A stretch of 64,000 nt of DNA from Nocardioides insulae DSM 17944 (lineage in GTDB: Bacteria > Actinomycetota > Actinomycetes > Propionibacteriales > Nocardioidaceae). Position numbers and translations under genes: made by a program. The stretch spans positions 760,482-824,481 of the forward strand of contig NZ_KE383929.1 in assembly GCF_000422825.1 (NCBI RefSeq), written 5' to 3'. Below, one piece after another: positions 44,301 to 52,187 of the stretch; positions within the stretch are counted from its first letter, which is position 1; every line of letters starts with the position of its first letter. The notes below the pieces were generated by a model, which had not been told where the DNA came from, ran no database searches, and was given only the letters and a program-made list of their open reading frames with translations.

Positions 44301-45659
44301 TCAGACCGCAGCGCCGAGCCGGTGCCGGGCGGTGGTGTGCCGGTTCTCGGGCACGGACAGGCCGAGGTGGCCACGGAGGGTGGAGGACTCGTAGTCGCCG
44401 CGGAAGACGCCGCGGTCCTGGAGGATCGGGACGACGTCCTCGACGACCCGGCGGAAGTTGGCGGGATGGTCCAGTCCGATGTTGAACCCGTCGCAGGCCC
44501 GCGCCTGCCACCATTCGATGAGCTTGTCGGCCACGGTCGTCGGCGACCCGACGAACTCACTCCTGCGGAAGTGCCTGGTCGACTGGACCGTCTCGCGCAG
44601 GGTCCAGCCGTTCTCGAGGGCACGCTGCGTGATGGCCCGGGCCTGGGTGTAGAAGGATCGCTCGCCGTGGCGGAGGGCCTCGCCCGGAAACGGCGCGTCG
44701 AGGTCGTACTGGCGGAAGTCGTGCCACCCGAACGGCCGGCCGAACTCGGCGAGGGCGGCCTCGAAGGTGTGGTCACGCTGGTTGTTGGCGGCTTCGATCT
44801 CGCGAGCCTCCGCGTCAGTGTCACCCACGACGATCTTGACCCCCGGCATGATCACCAGGTCCTCGGGACGCCGGCCGAACCTGTTCACCGCCCGACCCTT
44901 GATGTCCTCGTAGAAGGCCTGCCCGGCCGCGATGTCCGCGGCGTGGGTGAAGATGCCCTCCCCCACGCTCGCACCCAGGTCACGCCCCTGGTCGGAGTCG
45001 CCGGCCTGGAAGATCACCGGGTGGCCCTGGGCGGATCGCACCAGGTTGAGCGGGCCGCGGACCTTGAAGTAGGTCCCCTCGTGGTCGAGCACGTGCTGCT
45101 TGGCGGGGTCCAGGAAGACCCCCGACTCGCGGTCCCGCACGAACGCGTCGTCCTCGTAGGAGTCCCACAGGGCCCGTGCCAACTCGACGTACTCCTGGGC
45201 CCGTCCGTACCGGGTGTCGTAGTCGAAGTGCTCGTCGAGGCCGTAGTTGGTCGCGGTGCCCGCGTCGCCCGTGGTCACGACGTTCCAGCCCGCCCGGCCT
45301 CCGCTGATCAGGTCGAGGGATCCGAAACGTCGGACCAGGTTGAAGGGGCTGTTGAAGCTGGTGGTCGCGGTGCCGACCAGGCCGATCCGCTCGGTCTGGG
45401 GCGCGAGCGCGCTGAGCAGGGTGAGCGGCTCGAGCCGGTTGAGGTAGTGGGGCGGCGAGTACGGCGTGATGAACTGGCTGTCGACGATGAAGAACAGGTC
45501 GAACCTGCCCTGCTCCGCGAGCCGCGCCATCTCGGCGTACCACGCGATGTCGACACTGGCGTCACCCGGGATCTCCGGATCCAGCCACAGGGTGTGGCTC
45601 CCGGGGCCGCCGGTGCCGTAGGGCACGGCACCGAGATGCATCACGCGCTTCGAGGTCAT
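44301..45659 (-). CDS. LLM-class flavin-dependent monooxygenase, NtaA/SnaA/DszA-like
   Basis: First gene of the leftward operon, 452 residues. Characteristic features of the NtaA/DszA branch are MHLGAVPYGTGGPGSHTLWLDP, FDLFFIVDSQF, the flavin-loop segment SGGRAGWNVVTTGDAGTATNYG and PVIFQAGDSDQGRDLGA. DszA-type enzymes open sulfone rings, SnaA and NtaA act on other substrates with FMNH2. The ATG at 45659 has GGAGGCGGTCC upstream. It faces a divergent LysR gene. Confidence 0.93.
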   Translation of the reverse strand: MTSKRVMHLGAVPYGTGGPGSHTLWLDPEIPGDASVDIAWYAEMARLAEQGRFDLFFIVDSQFITPYSPPHYLNRLEPLTLLSALAPQTERIGLVGTATTSFNSPFNLVRRFGSLDLISGGRAGWNVVTTGDAGTATNYGLDEHFDYDTRYGRAQEYVELARALWDSYEDDAFVRDRESGVFLDPAKQHVLDHEGTYFKVRGPLNLVRSAQGHPVIFQAGDSDQGRDLGASVGEGIFTHAADIAAGQAFYEDIKGRAVNRFGRRPEDLVIMPGVKIVVGDTDAEAREIEAANNQRDHTFEAALAEFGRPFGWHDFRQYDLDAPFPGEALRHGERSFYTQARAITQRALENGWTLRETVQSTRHFRRSEFVGSPTTVADKLIEWWQARACDGFNIGLDHPANFRRVVEDVVPILQDRGVFRGDYESSTLRGHLGLSVPENRHTTARHRLGAAV

Positions 45660-45724
45660 GGACCGCCTCCGTCTGTCACGAGTTGATGTCGAACTGGGTG
45701 TCGCGGGCCGGCACATCGCCGACC

Positions 45725-45826
45725 TGTTGACTATTCTCTATCAACTTAGTGCAGATAAGGGGAACGCTTCCAACGGCGTTTCGCCATCGCCGGACATCAC
45801 GATTCGTGATCGTTAAGTGTATTAAC
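45725..45826. promoter_or_regulatory. Divergent promoter/operator region of the LysR gene and the 14-gene operon
   Basis: The AT-rich gap contains two inverted repeats: GTTGA-N10-TCAAC (about 45728-45747) nearer the operon, and GTTAA-GTGTA-TTAAC (45812-45826), ten bases before the LysR start. Both resemble LysR-type T-N11-A sites. A regulator binding site shared by two divergent promoters is the usual LysR arrangement. Confidence 0.55.
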
Positions 45827-45835
45827 CTGCTCGAC

Positions 45836-46759
45836 ATGCAGAGATATCTGGATCTGGTGCCCCTGCGCAGCTTCGTCGCGATCGCCGACTGTGGGGGATT
45901 TCAGCGGGCGGCGACCTCGCTGCACCTGAGTCAGGGGGCAGTGAGCCAGCACGTACGCCGCCTCGAGGCGGCCATCGGTCGGCCGCTGCTGGAGCGGCAC
46001 GGCCGGGGCTCGCGGTTCACCGCGGCCGGCGAGCAACTGCTTCCGCGGGCCAGGCGGCTCCTCGCTCTGCACGACGACACCGTGCGCGACCTGGCCGAGG
46101 GTGCCGAGGAGGTGGTCACGATCGGGACGACCGAGCACGCCGCCGCGCAGCTGCTCCCCCGGCTCACCTCGACCCTGGAGCAGACCGCACCCGAATATCG
46201 CTTCCGGTTCCGGATCGACCGGGGACAGCGCCTACGGGATGCCCTGGCCAGCGGAACCGTCGACCTGGCCCTGCAGATCGACTCGCCCGATCAGCGGGGG
46301 CTCCCGATCGGCGACCTCGCGCTCACCTGGTACGCGGCGCCCGGCTGGCGACGCGGGTCGCCCGACTCGCCGGTGCCGGTCGTCGCCTTCGACAAGCCGT
46401 GCCCGCTGCGAAATCGGGCGGTGGACACACTCACCGCCTCCGGTCTGACCACCGCGGTCGGCGCTGAAGCACCGAACCTCGCCGGCGTGCACGCCGCGGT
46501 GGCCGCCGGCCTCGGCGTCGCGCTGCTGGCGACACTCGGCGAGACGCCGGCCGGGCTGGTCGAATGCTCTGACCTGCCGGAGGCCCAGCCGGTCGCCCTG
46601 TCGGCCTGCCCACGGCAGGGTCTCCCACAAGAACTGGCGGAGCGAACCGCAGCCTCCCTGCGTCCGCTACTGGCGCCGGCGGCATCACGGCGCCACCCGA
46701 CGGGCCGGACCGGCGCCGCGGACGATGAGCCCGACCTCATCGGCCACGCGGCCGACTGA
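45836..46759 (+). CDS. LysR-family transcriptional regulator
   Basis: A 307-residue LysR regulator. The winged helix-turn-helix is at the N terminus (SFVAIADCGGFQRAATSLHLSQGAVSQHVRRLE) followed by a short effector domain. The ATG at 45836 starts at the normal LysR N terminus (MQRYLDLVPLRSF); the open frame begins 29 codons earlier. Being divergent from the operon it is very probably its regulator. LysR proteins such as Cbl, SsuR-like and YtlI control sulfur-scavenging operons, but the ligand here is unknown. Confidence 0.92.
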   Translation: MQRYLDLVPLRSFVAIADCGGFQRAATSLHLSQGAVSQHVRRLEAAIGRPLLERHGRGSRFTAAGEQLLPRARRLLALHDDTVRDLAEGAEEVVTIGTTEHAAAQLLPRLTSTLEQTAPEYRFRFRIDRGQRLRDALASGTVDLALQIDSPDQRGLPIGDLALTWYAAPGWRRGSPDSPVPVVAFDKPCPLRNRAVDTLTASGLTTAVGAEAPNLAGVHAAVAAGLGVALLATLGETPAGLVECSDLPEAQPVALSACPRQGLPQELAERTAASLRPLLAPAASRRHPTGRTGAADDEPDLIGHAAD

Positions 46760-46778
46760 GGTGGGCAGTCGGCCGGCG

Positions 46779-47453
46779 TCAGGCAGGTGACGCGCCGCGG
46801 GCCTGGACGGCGGTGTCCAGCGCCTGGCGGAAGACCTCGACGGGCTGGGCCCCCGAGACGGCGTACTTGCCGTCGAATACGAAGAAGGGCACCCCGCTGA
46901 TGCCCAGCCGTTGAGCGAGCGCGATGTCCTGCTGGACCTCCTCGGCGAAGGACTCGGTGCCGAGCACGGCCAGCGGCTCCTCGCGCGGCAGACCCGCCTC
47001 CGCGGCCAGGTCGGCGAGGACCTCGTGGTCACCGACGTTGCGCCCGTCGGTGAAGTAGGCGCGGAACAGCGCCAGTATCAGCGCGTGCTGACGCCCCTCA
47101 CCTGCGGCCCAGTGCGCCAGCCGGTGGGCGGGCAGCGTGTTGGTGGGTAGGGCGCGGTCCAGGTGGTAGTCCAGACCGATCTCGGCGGCGCGCGCGGAGA
47201 CCTGCTCGTTCATCTCGACGGCCTTGTCCCGCGAGGTCCCGAACTTCTCGGCGAGATGGTCGGCGAGGTCGAGGGTGGCCCCTTCGGGCAGCTCGGGCAT
47301 GAGCTGGTAGCTGTGATAGCGGAGCTCGACGTCGAGACCGGACGCCTCCACGGCCTGGGCCAGGAGAGTGTCGCCCATGAAGCAGAAGGGGCACACGATG
47401 TCGCTCCACACGTCGACGGTGACCTTCTCCGCCGAGGGGTCGAGGGCGGCCAT
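46779..47453 (-). CDS. DsbA-family/FrnE-like thioredoxin-fold oxidoreductase
   Basis: A 224-residue DsbA-like protein with the CPFC redox motif (SDIVCPFCFMGDTLL) near residue 19 and the FrnE-type C-terminal part GISGVPFFVFDGKYAVSGAQP containing the cis-proline. No signal peptide, so it acts in the cytosol. The ATG at 47453 overlaps the stop of the small upstream gene (TGATG); a GTG three codons earlier is possible. FrnE proteins are linked to oxidative-stress defence in Deinococcus; in other species they serve polyketide synthesis. Confidence 0.9.
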   Translation of the reverse strand: MAALDPSAEKVTVDVWSDIVCPFCFMGDTLLAQAVEASGLDVELRYHSYQLMPELPEGATLDLADHLAEKFGTSRDKAVEMNEQVSARAAEIGLDYHLDRALPTNTLPAHRLAHWAAGEGRQHALILALFRAYFTDGRNVGDHEVLADLAAEAGLPREEPLAVLGTESFAEEVQQDIALAQRLGISGVPFFVFDGKYAVSGAQPVEVFRQALDTAVQARGASPA

Positions 47454-47590
47454 CAGGAGCACACCCCGTCAGCCGTGCACACGCCGAAGGCGGAGTCCTC
47501 GGTCGAGACCGTCACGAACGGCGAGATCCCCTCGGGCCCGTGCGGCTGCTCGCCGGGCTGCGGCGTCTGGTCTGTCGTCCCTGTGCTCAC
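47453..47590 (-). CDS. Small 45-residue peptide with paired C-terminal cysteines
   Basis: Unnoticed short gene from GTG 47590. The peptide is Pro/Gly/Gln-rich at first, then SPFVTVSTEDSAFG and ends VCTADGVCS, with two cysteines separated by five residues. The stop overlaps the start of the FrnE-like gene (TGATG), implying translational coupling. Upstream AGGTTGAGCC gives a modest ribosome binding site. Function unknown; a substrate, partner or regulator of the thioredoxin-fold protein is plausible. It could instead be only a coupling leader. Confidence 0.6.
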   Translation of the reverse strand: MSTGTTDQTPQPGEQPHGPEGISPFVTVSTEDSAFGVCTADGVCS

Positions 47591-47619
47591 GTCATGGCTC
47601 AACCTAGGACCCTCGCCGG

Positions 47620-48822
47620 CTATTCCGCCGTGCTGTACCGGCGGAAGGTGAGGGCGGCGAGACCCGTCGTGATCGGGACGGCGGCGATCAGGCCGAGGGT
47701 GGCGACCACGCTCCGCACGATCTCCTGGGCGACCAGCTGGTCGGTGACCACGTCCGCGATCGGCCCCTGGGCCGCGACCAGCAGGATCAGCAGCGGCAGC
47801 GAGGAGCCGGCGTAGGCCAGGATGATGGTGTTGACCACCGACGCGATGTGGGCGCGTCCGACCCGGCTGCCGGCGCGGTAGAGCTGCACCGCGCCGTACT
47901 CCGGGTTCGCTCGGGCCAGCTCGGTGACGGTGGCGGACTGGGTGACCGTCACGTCGTCGAGCACACCGAGCGATCCGATCACGATCCCGGCGAGCAGCAG
48001 GCCCTCCATGTTGACCGAGTGAAGGGTGCCGACGTACGTCGAGGTCTCGTCGGTGAATCCGGTCAGATGCAGTGCGGAGACCGCGAACGCCGAGAGCAGG
48101 CCGGTGAGGGTGAGGCTGACCAGGGTGCCGAGCACCGCGACCGTGGTCCCGAGGCCGAAGCCGTGGGTGAGGTAGAGGACGGTGAGCATGATCGCCGCGG
48201 ACCCCACGATCGCGACCAGCAGCGGTGGTTGCCCGGCGAGGATCGCCGGCACGACGAAGAAGAGCAGCAGGACGAACGTGACCGCCAGCCCACCGATCGC
48301 AGTGAGACCCCGCCATCTGCCGAACGCCACCAGGGCAAGCGCGAACGCCCCCAGCAGCACCCACAGTCCAGTGCCCCGCTGGTGGTCCACGACCGCATAG
48401 ATCATGCCGTCGGGACTCTCGGTCTGGGTCAGGACGACGTCATCGCCCACCTCGATCTCCGGGGCGCCCGGTCCGCTCGGCAGGGCCACCTCGACCTCCC
48501 GGCCCACGGCACGCTCGGTGTCCGATTCGGTGATCTCCACCCGGGCCGTGCCGCAGCCGTTGACCTGGACCGCGGCCTGCTCATCGGCCTGTTCGGCGGT
48601 CTGGTCGGGCTGCTCGGGGCACGCTTCCCGCTCGATGGCGGTGACCTGCCCGCTGGACTGGGCAGCAGCCTCACCGTCCTCGGGCGAGGGCACGCCGTCG
48701 GTGGGCCACAGCCACACCAGTGCTGCCAGGGTCGCCACCGCGATCGGCACGATGACGGCGAAGGCGAGCCGTCGCATCCGGGCCGACTCGGGCGCGGCCT
48801 GGTGTGCATGCTGACCGCCCAT
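47620..48822 (-). CDS. YibE/F-family multi-spanning membrane protein
   Basis: A 400-residue membrane protein of the YibE/F family: an N-terminal membrane anchor, an extracytoplasmic domain with two cysteines (EACPEQPDQ and NGCGTARVE), then seven or so helices with family blocks ALVAFGRWRGL and the highly conserved IGSLGVLDDVTVTQSATVTEL. The role of the family is not established; a transport function has been proposed. The ATG at 48822 (MGGQHAHQ) is preferred; an ATG at residue 16 (MRRLAF) would also place the first helix correctly. The gene is downstream of tRNA-fMet copy 2 and its terminator. Confidence 0.87.
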   Translation of the reverse strand: MGGQHAHQAAPESARMRRLAFAVIVPIAVATLAALVWLWPTDGVPSPEDGEAAAQSSGQVTAIEREACPEQPDQTAEQADEQAAVQVNGCGTARVEITESDTERAVGREVEVALPSGPGAPEIEVGDDVVLTQTESPDGMIYAVVDHQRGTGLWVLLGAFALALVAFGRWRGLTAIGGLAVTFVLLLFFVVPAILAGQPPLLVAIVGSAAIMLTVLYLTHGFGLGTTVAVLGTLVSLTLTGLLSAFAVSALHLTGFTDETSTYVGTLHSVNMEGLLLAGIVIGSLGVLDDVTVTQSATVTELARANPEYGAVQLYRAGSRVGRAHIASVVNTIILAYAGSSLPLLILLVAAQGPIADVVTDQLVAQEIVRSVVATLGLIAAVPITTGLAALTFRRYSTAE

Positions 48823-48984
48823 GGTCAGCGATCGTATCGGCCGCCCGCTCGTCGCCGGTCGCGGCAGGTAGGTGCCCGGCGGCCGCCTCCCCCGCCCCCA
48901 GTCCACGCGGGTCTGGCCTGACCCAGCTCCGGGTCGTCGCAGGCGGGCCGACCCGAACGGCCGCCCGGTCGGCACCCGAGAAAC

Positions 48985-49022
48985 ACAACAGCGGGCCTAC
49001 CTGTTGGTAGGCCCGCTGCTGT
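48985..49022 (-). terminator. Terminator of initiator tRNA copy 2
   Basis: The hairpin ACAACAGCGGGCCTACC-tgtt-GGTAGGCCCGCTGCTGT has one mismatch in 17 pairs and is followed by GTTTCTCGGG. Relative to copy 1 the loop-closing G:C pair has become C:G, a compensatory change. The small GATGTC-tacc-GACATC hairpin (49024-49039) is also kept. Confidence 0.9.
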
Positions 49023-49043
49023 CGATGTCTACCGACATCACAT

Positions 49044-49120
49044 TGGTAGCGGGGGCAGGATTTGAACCTGCGACCTCTGGGTTATGAGCCCAGCGAGCTA
49101 CCGAGCTGCTCCACCCCGCG
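49044..49120 (-). tRNA. Initiator tRNA-fMet (CAT), copy 2
   Basis: Same 77-base sequence as the copy at 25474-25550, with encoded CCA at 49044-49046, CAT anticodon at 49084-49086, three G:C pairs under the anticodon loop and an unpaired C1-U72. This copy has a better promoter than copy 1. Confidence 0.97.
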
Positions 49121-49132
49121 TCGGTGAACACA

Positions 49133-49161
49133 ACCTTACGGGCCGGGGCTCCCGCCGCCAA
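49133..49161 (-). promoter_or_regulatory. Sigma70-type promoter of tRNA-fMet copy 2
   Basis: TTGGCG (49161-49156), a 17-base spacer and TAAGGT (49138-49133) lie directly upstream; transcription would start about 6 bases before the mature tRNA. The -35 box falls in the loop and stem of the upstream gene's terminator hairpin. Confidence 0.7.
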
Positions 49162-49179
49162 ATCGACGGCGGGACCCCC
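49145..49179 (-). terminator. Terminator hairpin of the UPF0182 gene
   Basis: Stem TCCCGCCG/CGGCGGGA extended by GGGG/CCCC with one bulged base, starting three bases after the UPF0182 stop. No T-tract follows; the tRNA promoter overlaps it. Confidence 0.65.
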
Positions 49180-49181
49180 GG

Positions 49182-52100
49182 TCAGCGCAGCAGTTCGGTG
49201 GCCTGGTCCACCTTGGCCTGAGCCTGCTTGAGCAGGTTCTCCCGCTTCGAGTAGTTGCCGTTGGCTCCGGCCTGCTGAGCCTGCTCGAAGAGGTCCTGAG
49301 CCTCGTTGAGCAGGGTGGTGACCTGCTCGGTCACACTGCCGCTCGGCGCGGGTGCCGGCGTACCGCCGTTGCTCTGCGACGGAGAGGGCGACGTCGAGGG
49401 TGAGGTGGACGGCGTCGTCCCCGACGTGTCCGGTGAGACCGACGGATCCTCGCTCGGCGCCGCCAGCGCTCGGCCGATCGCCTCCCCGAGGGTCTCACCG
49501 AAGCCGACCCTGCCCGCATAGGAGACCATCACGTAGGCGAGGGTCGGGTAGCTGGCGTCGTTGAGCGAACGGACCGCATAGACCGGGGCGATGTACATCA
49601 ACCCGTCCTTCGCGGTCGGCACCGTGATCAACTGCCCGAACAGCGGGTCCGCACCGGATCTGCTGAAGTCACCGACGGCCTCGGCGATGTCGCTGTTGGT
49701 GGTCATCAGGTTGAACGCCTGGCCGGGACCCTGGGTGATGTTGTCGTTGCGCTCCAACACCCTGATGGTGCCGTAGTCCTCCGAGGTCGCATCGGAGTTG
49801 GCGGTCATCACCGCCGCCAGGTTGCTGCGCTCGAACGGCACGAACGTGGAGGAGATCGACCACACCTCCTGGCTGGCCGCGTCCTCGGGCGCCTCGTCGG
49901 TGGCGGTCTCGTCGACGAAGGTGCGGTACGGCGCCATGTAGGTGTTCTGGTTGTCCGGGTCGCGCGGCACCGCCCACCGGTCGTTGCCCCGCAGGAAGTC
50001 GACGGGGTCGGTCACGTGATAGCGGGCCAACTGGTAGCGCTGCGCCTTGAACATGTCCTCCGGGTAGCGCAGGTGCTCCAGCAGGTGCTCGGGGATCTGC
50101 GACTTCGCCTTCACGACGCCGGGGAACGCCTCGGACCAGGCCTGCAGGATCGGGTCGTCCTCATCCCATTCGTAGAGCGTGACGGTGCCGTCGTAGGCGT
50201 CCACGGTGGCCTTGACGGCGTTGCGCATGTAGTTGATCTCGTCGGTCGGGATCGTGCGCAGCCCCGTGCCCTCCTGCTGTAGCGAGTCGTCGGTCATCGT
50301 CTGGTACGACTCGAGGTCGGAGCTGGGGTACTTGTCGGTCGTGGTGTACCCGTCCAGCACCCAGGTGAGCCGGCCGTCCGCGACCACCGGGTAGGGGTCC
50401 TCGTCCAGGGTCAGCCACGGAGCGACCTTCTGCACCCGTTCGGTGGGAGTGCGGTCGTAGAGGATCTCGCTGTTCTCCCCGACCCGCTCGGAGAGCAGGA
50501 AGTTCGCCTGGCCGTACTTGATCGCATACATGAACTGCCGGAAGGTCGACCCGATCGGGACGCCGCCCAGACCGTCGTACGTCGTGGTGTTGTCCTGGCT
50601 GCCGTCCTCGCCCTCGGCCTCGGTGCCGGTCTCACGGGCGGGCAGATCGAGCTCGACCGCGGGCTCACCGTCGGCTCGGCCGGCCACGACGTAGTCGGCG
50701 CTGCGCTCGCCGAAGTAGACCCGATCCTCGAACTCGCCCGGGCCTTCGGTGACCAGATCGTCCTCGGTGGGCTGACGGCCCTCGGCCCACTGGATGTCGC
50801 GGCTCTCGGTCTGGTTGCGGATGTCGCGGTGGTTGGCGTACGCCGCGATCACGCCGTTTCCGTGGGTGTAGACCGTGTGCAGGTTGGTCCAGTTGCGGTC
50901 GCCCTCGCTGATGCCCTCGGTGTCGAGCTCACGGACGCCGAGAGCGACCGCGCGCTGGTTGCCGGCGATCTCGTAGTGGTCGACGTCGAGGACCTCGGGC
51001 ACGGTGTAGTAGGCCCGCCCCTGCTGGGTCTCCTCGAAGAGCTGCTTGACCAGCATCGGGTCGACCACCGGCTGCGAGCTCACCTGGGCGTCCAGACCGA
51101 TGGCGGTGGCGTTCTCCACGGTCGCGCCCGCGGTGTAGTCCTCCATCCGGACGTGTTCGTCGTCGATGGCGAAGGCATCCCGGGTGGCATCGATGTTGAT
51201 CCCGAGGTAGCTGGCCTCCTTGTCCTGCTCGGAGGGCCGGACCTGAACCCCCTGCACGATGGCCGGCCACACCAGCCCGAGCAGGATCGCGGACAGCACC
51301 AGCAGGGAGACGCCCACCGAGGGCAGCAGCCAGGTACGCCGCCAGATGTTGACGAAGAAGAGGGCCGCGCAGATCACCGCGATCCCGGCCAGCACCGCCT
51401 TCGCCGGCAGGACGGCGTGGTCATCGGTGTACCCGATCCCGGTCATCAGCGGCCCGTTGCCGTGCACGAGGTCGTAGCGGTCCAGCCAGTAGTCGACCGC
51501 CTTGGCGAGCACGAAGATGCCGAGCATTACCGAGACCTGGATCTGGGCGGTGCCGGTGAACCGCTCCCCCGCCGGCGCCTGCAGCCGGATCCCGCCATAG
51601 AGGTAGTGCACCACCAGGCTGACCAGCACACCGACGATGGCGGCGGTCATGGTGAAGTCGATGAGGAAGTGGTACCAGGGCAGGTCGAAGACATAGAAGC
51701 CGATGTCGCGGCCGAAATGGTCGTCGTTCTGGCCGAAGTCGCCGCCGTTGCGCCACAACATGTACGTGCGCCAGCGCGCGGAGCCGGCCGACCCGGCGAA
51801 GAGGCCGGCGATCGCGGAGACCCCGACCAGCAGCCAGACCCGGATGGGGGTGACGGCCTCGCGGTACCGGTCGAGCCCGCTCTGCTCCGAGGAGAGCGGA
51901 CGCAGGTCCGGTCGGGCGCGGTAGGCGAGGATCGTGCAGGCCGCCACCACGGCGGCCATCAGCAGGCCGAAGCACAAGAAGAGCCCGATCCGGGTGAGGA
52001 GCATCGAGGTGTGAACGCCCTCGTACCCCAGGTCGTGGAACCACAGCACGTCGGTGTAGATGGTCGCGAAGGTGGTCAGCCCGAAGAACAGCAGCACCAG

Positions 52101-52187
52101 CACGGCGCCGGTGATGATCAGCGCACGTCCGCGGCCGCCGCTGCGCGGTGGCGCCTCGCGGGGGTCGTCGTCGAAGAGCTCGCTCAC
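49182..52187 (-). CDS. UPF0182-family membrane protein
   Basis: A 1,001-residue protein conserved across Actinobacteria and some other phyla. The first 310 residues hold about seven transmembrane helices (ALIITGAVLVLLFFGLTTFA first; later DIGFYVFDLPWYHFLIDF). A long extracytoplasmic domain follows, with family blocks RMEDYTAGATVENATAIGLD and VYTHGNGVIAAYAN. The end is a Ser/Thr/Pro linker and a helical, Gln/Ala-rich tail (residues about 950-1000). Function unestablished. The ATG overlaps the stop of the upstream gene (ATGA), giving an operon PDZ/Lon protease, PPA1309-like, UPF0182. Confidence 0.93.
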   Translation of the reverse strand: MSELFDDDPREAPPRSGGRGRALIITGAVLVLLFFGLTTFATIYTDVLWFHDLGYEGVHTSMLLTRIGLFLCFGLLMAAVVAACTILAYRARPDLRPLSSEQSGLDRYREAVTPIRVWLLVGVSAIAGLFAGSAGSARWRTYMLWRNGGDFGQNDDHFGRDIGFYVFDLPWYHFLIDFTMTAAIVGVLVSLVVHYLYGGIRLQAPAGERFTGTAQIQVSVMLGIFVLAKAVDYWLDRYDLVHGNGPLMTGIGYTDDHAVLPAKAVLAGIAVICAALFFVNIWRRTWLLPSVGVSLLVLSAILLGLVWPAIVQGVQVRPSEQDKEASYLGINIDATRDAFAIDDEHVRMEDYTAGATVENATAIGLDAQVSSQPVVDPMLVKQLFEETQQGRAYYTVPEVLDVDHYEIAGNQRAVALGVRELDTEGISEGDRNWTNLHTVYTHGNGVIAAYANHRDIRNQTESRDIQWAEGRQPTEDDLVTEGPGEFEDRVYFGERSADYVVAGRADGEPAVELDLPARETGTEAEGEDGSQDNTTTYDGLGGVPIGSTFRQFMYAIKYGQANFLLSERVGENSEILYDRTPTERVQKVAPWLTLDEDPYPVVADGRLTWVLDGYTTTDKYPSSDLESYQTMTDDSLQQEGTGLRTIPTDEINYMRNAVKATVDAYDGTVTLYEWDEDDPILQAWSEAFPGVVKAKSQIPEHLLEHLRYPEDMFKAQRYQLARYHVTDPVDFLRGNDRWAVPRDPDNQNTYMAPYRTFVDETATDEAPEDAASQEVWSISSTFVPFERSNLAAVMTANSDATSEDYGTIRVLERNDNITQGPGQAFNLMTTNSDIAEAVGDFSRSGADPLFGQLITVPTAKDGLMYIAPVYAVRSLNDASYPTLAYVMVSYAGRVGFGETLGEAIGRALAAPSEDPSVSPDTSGTTPSTSPSTSPSPSQSNGGTPAPAPSGSVTEQVTTLLNEAQDLFEQAQQAGANGNYSKRENLLKQAQAKVDQATELLR

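Noticed and set aside
25407..49130. Integrative element inserted at tRNA-fMet
   Set aside because: The repeats contain entire tRNA genes with promoter parts and terminators rather than a 3' tRNA fragment, and no integrase, relaxase or phage gene lies between them.
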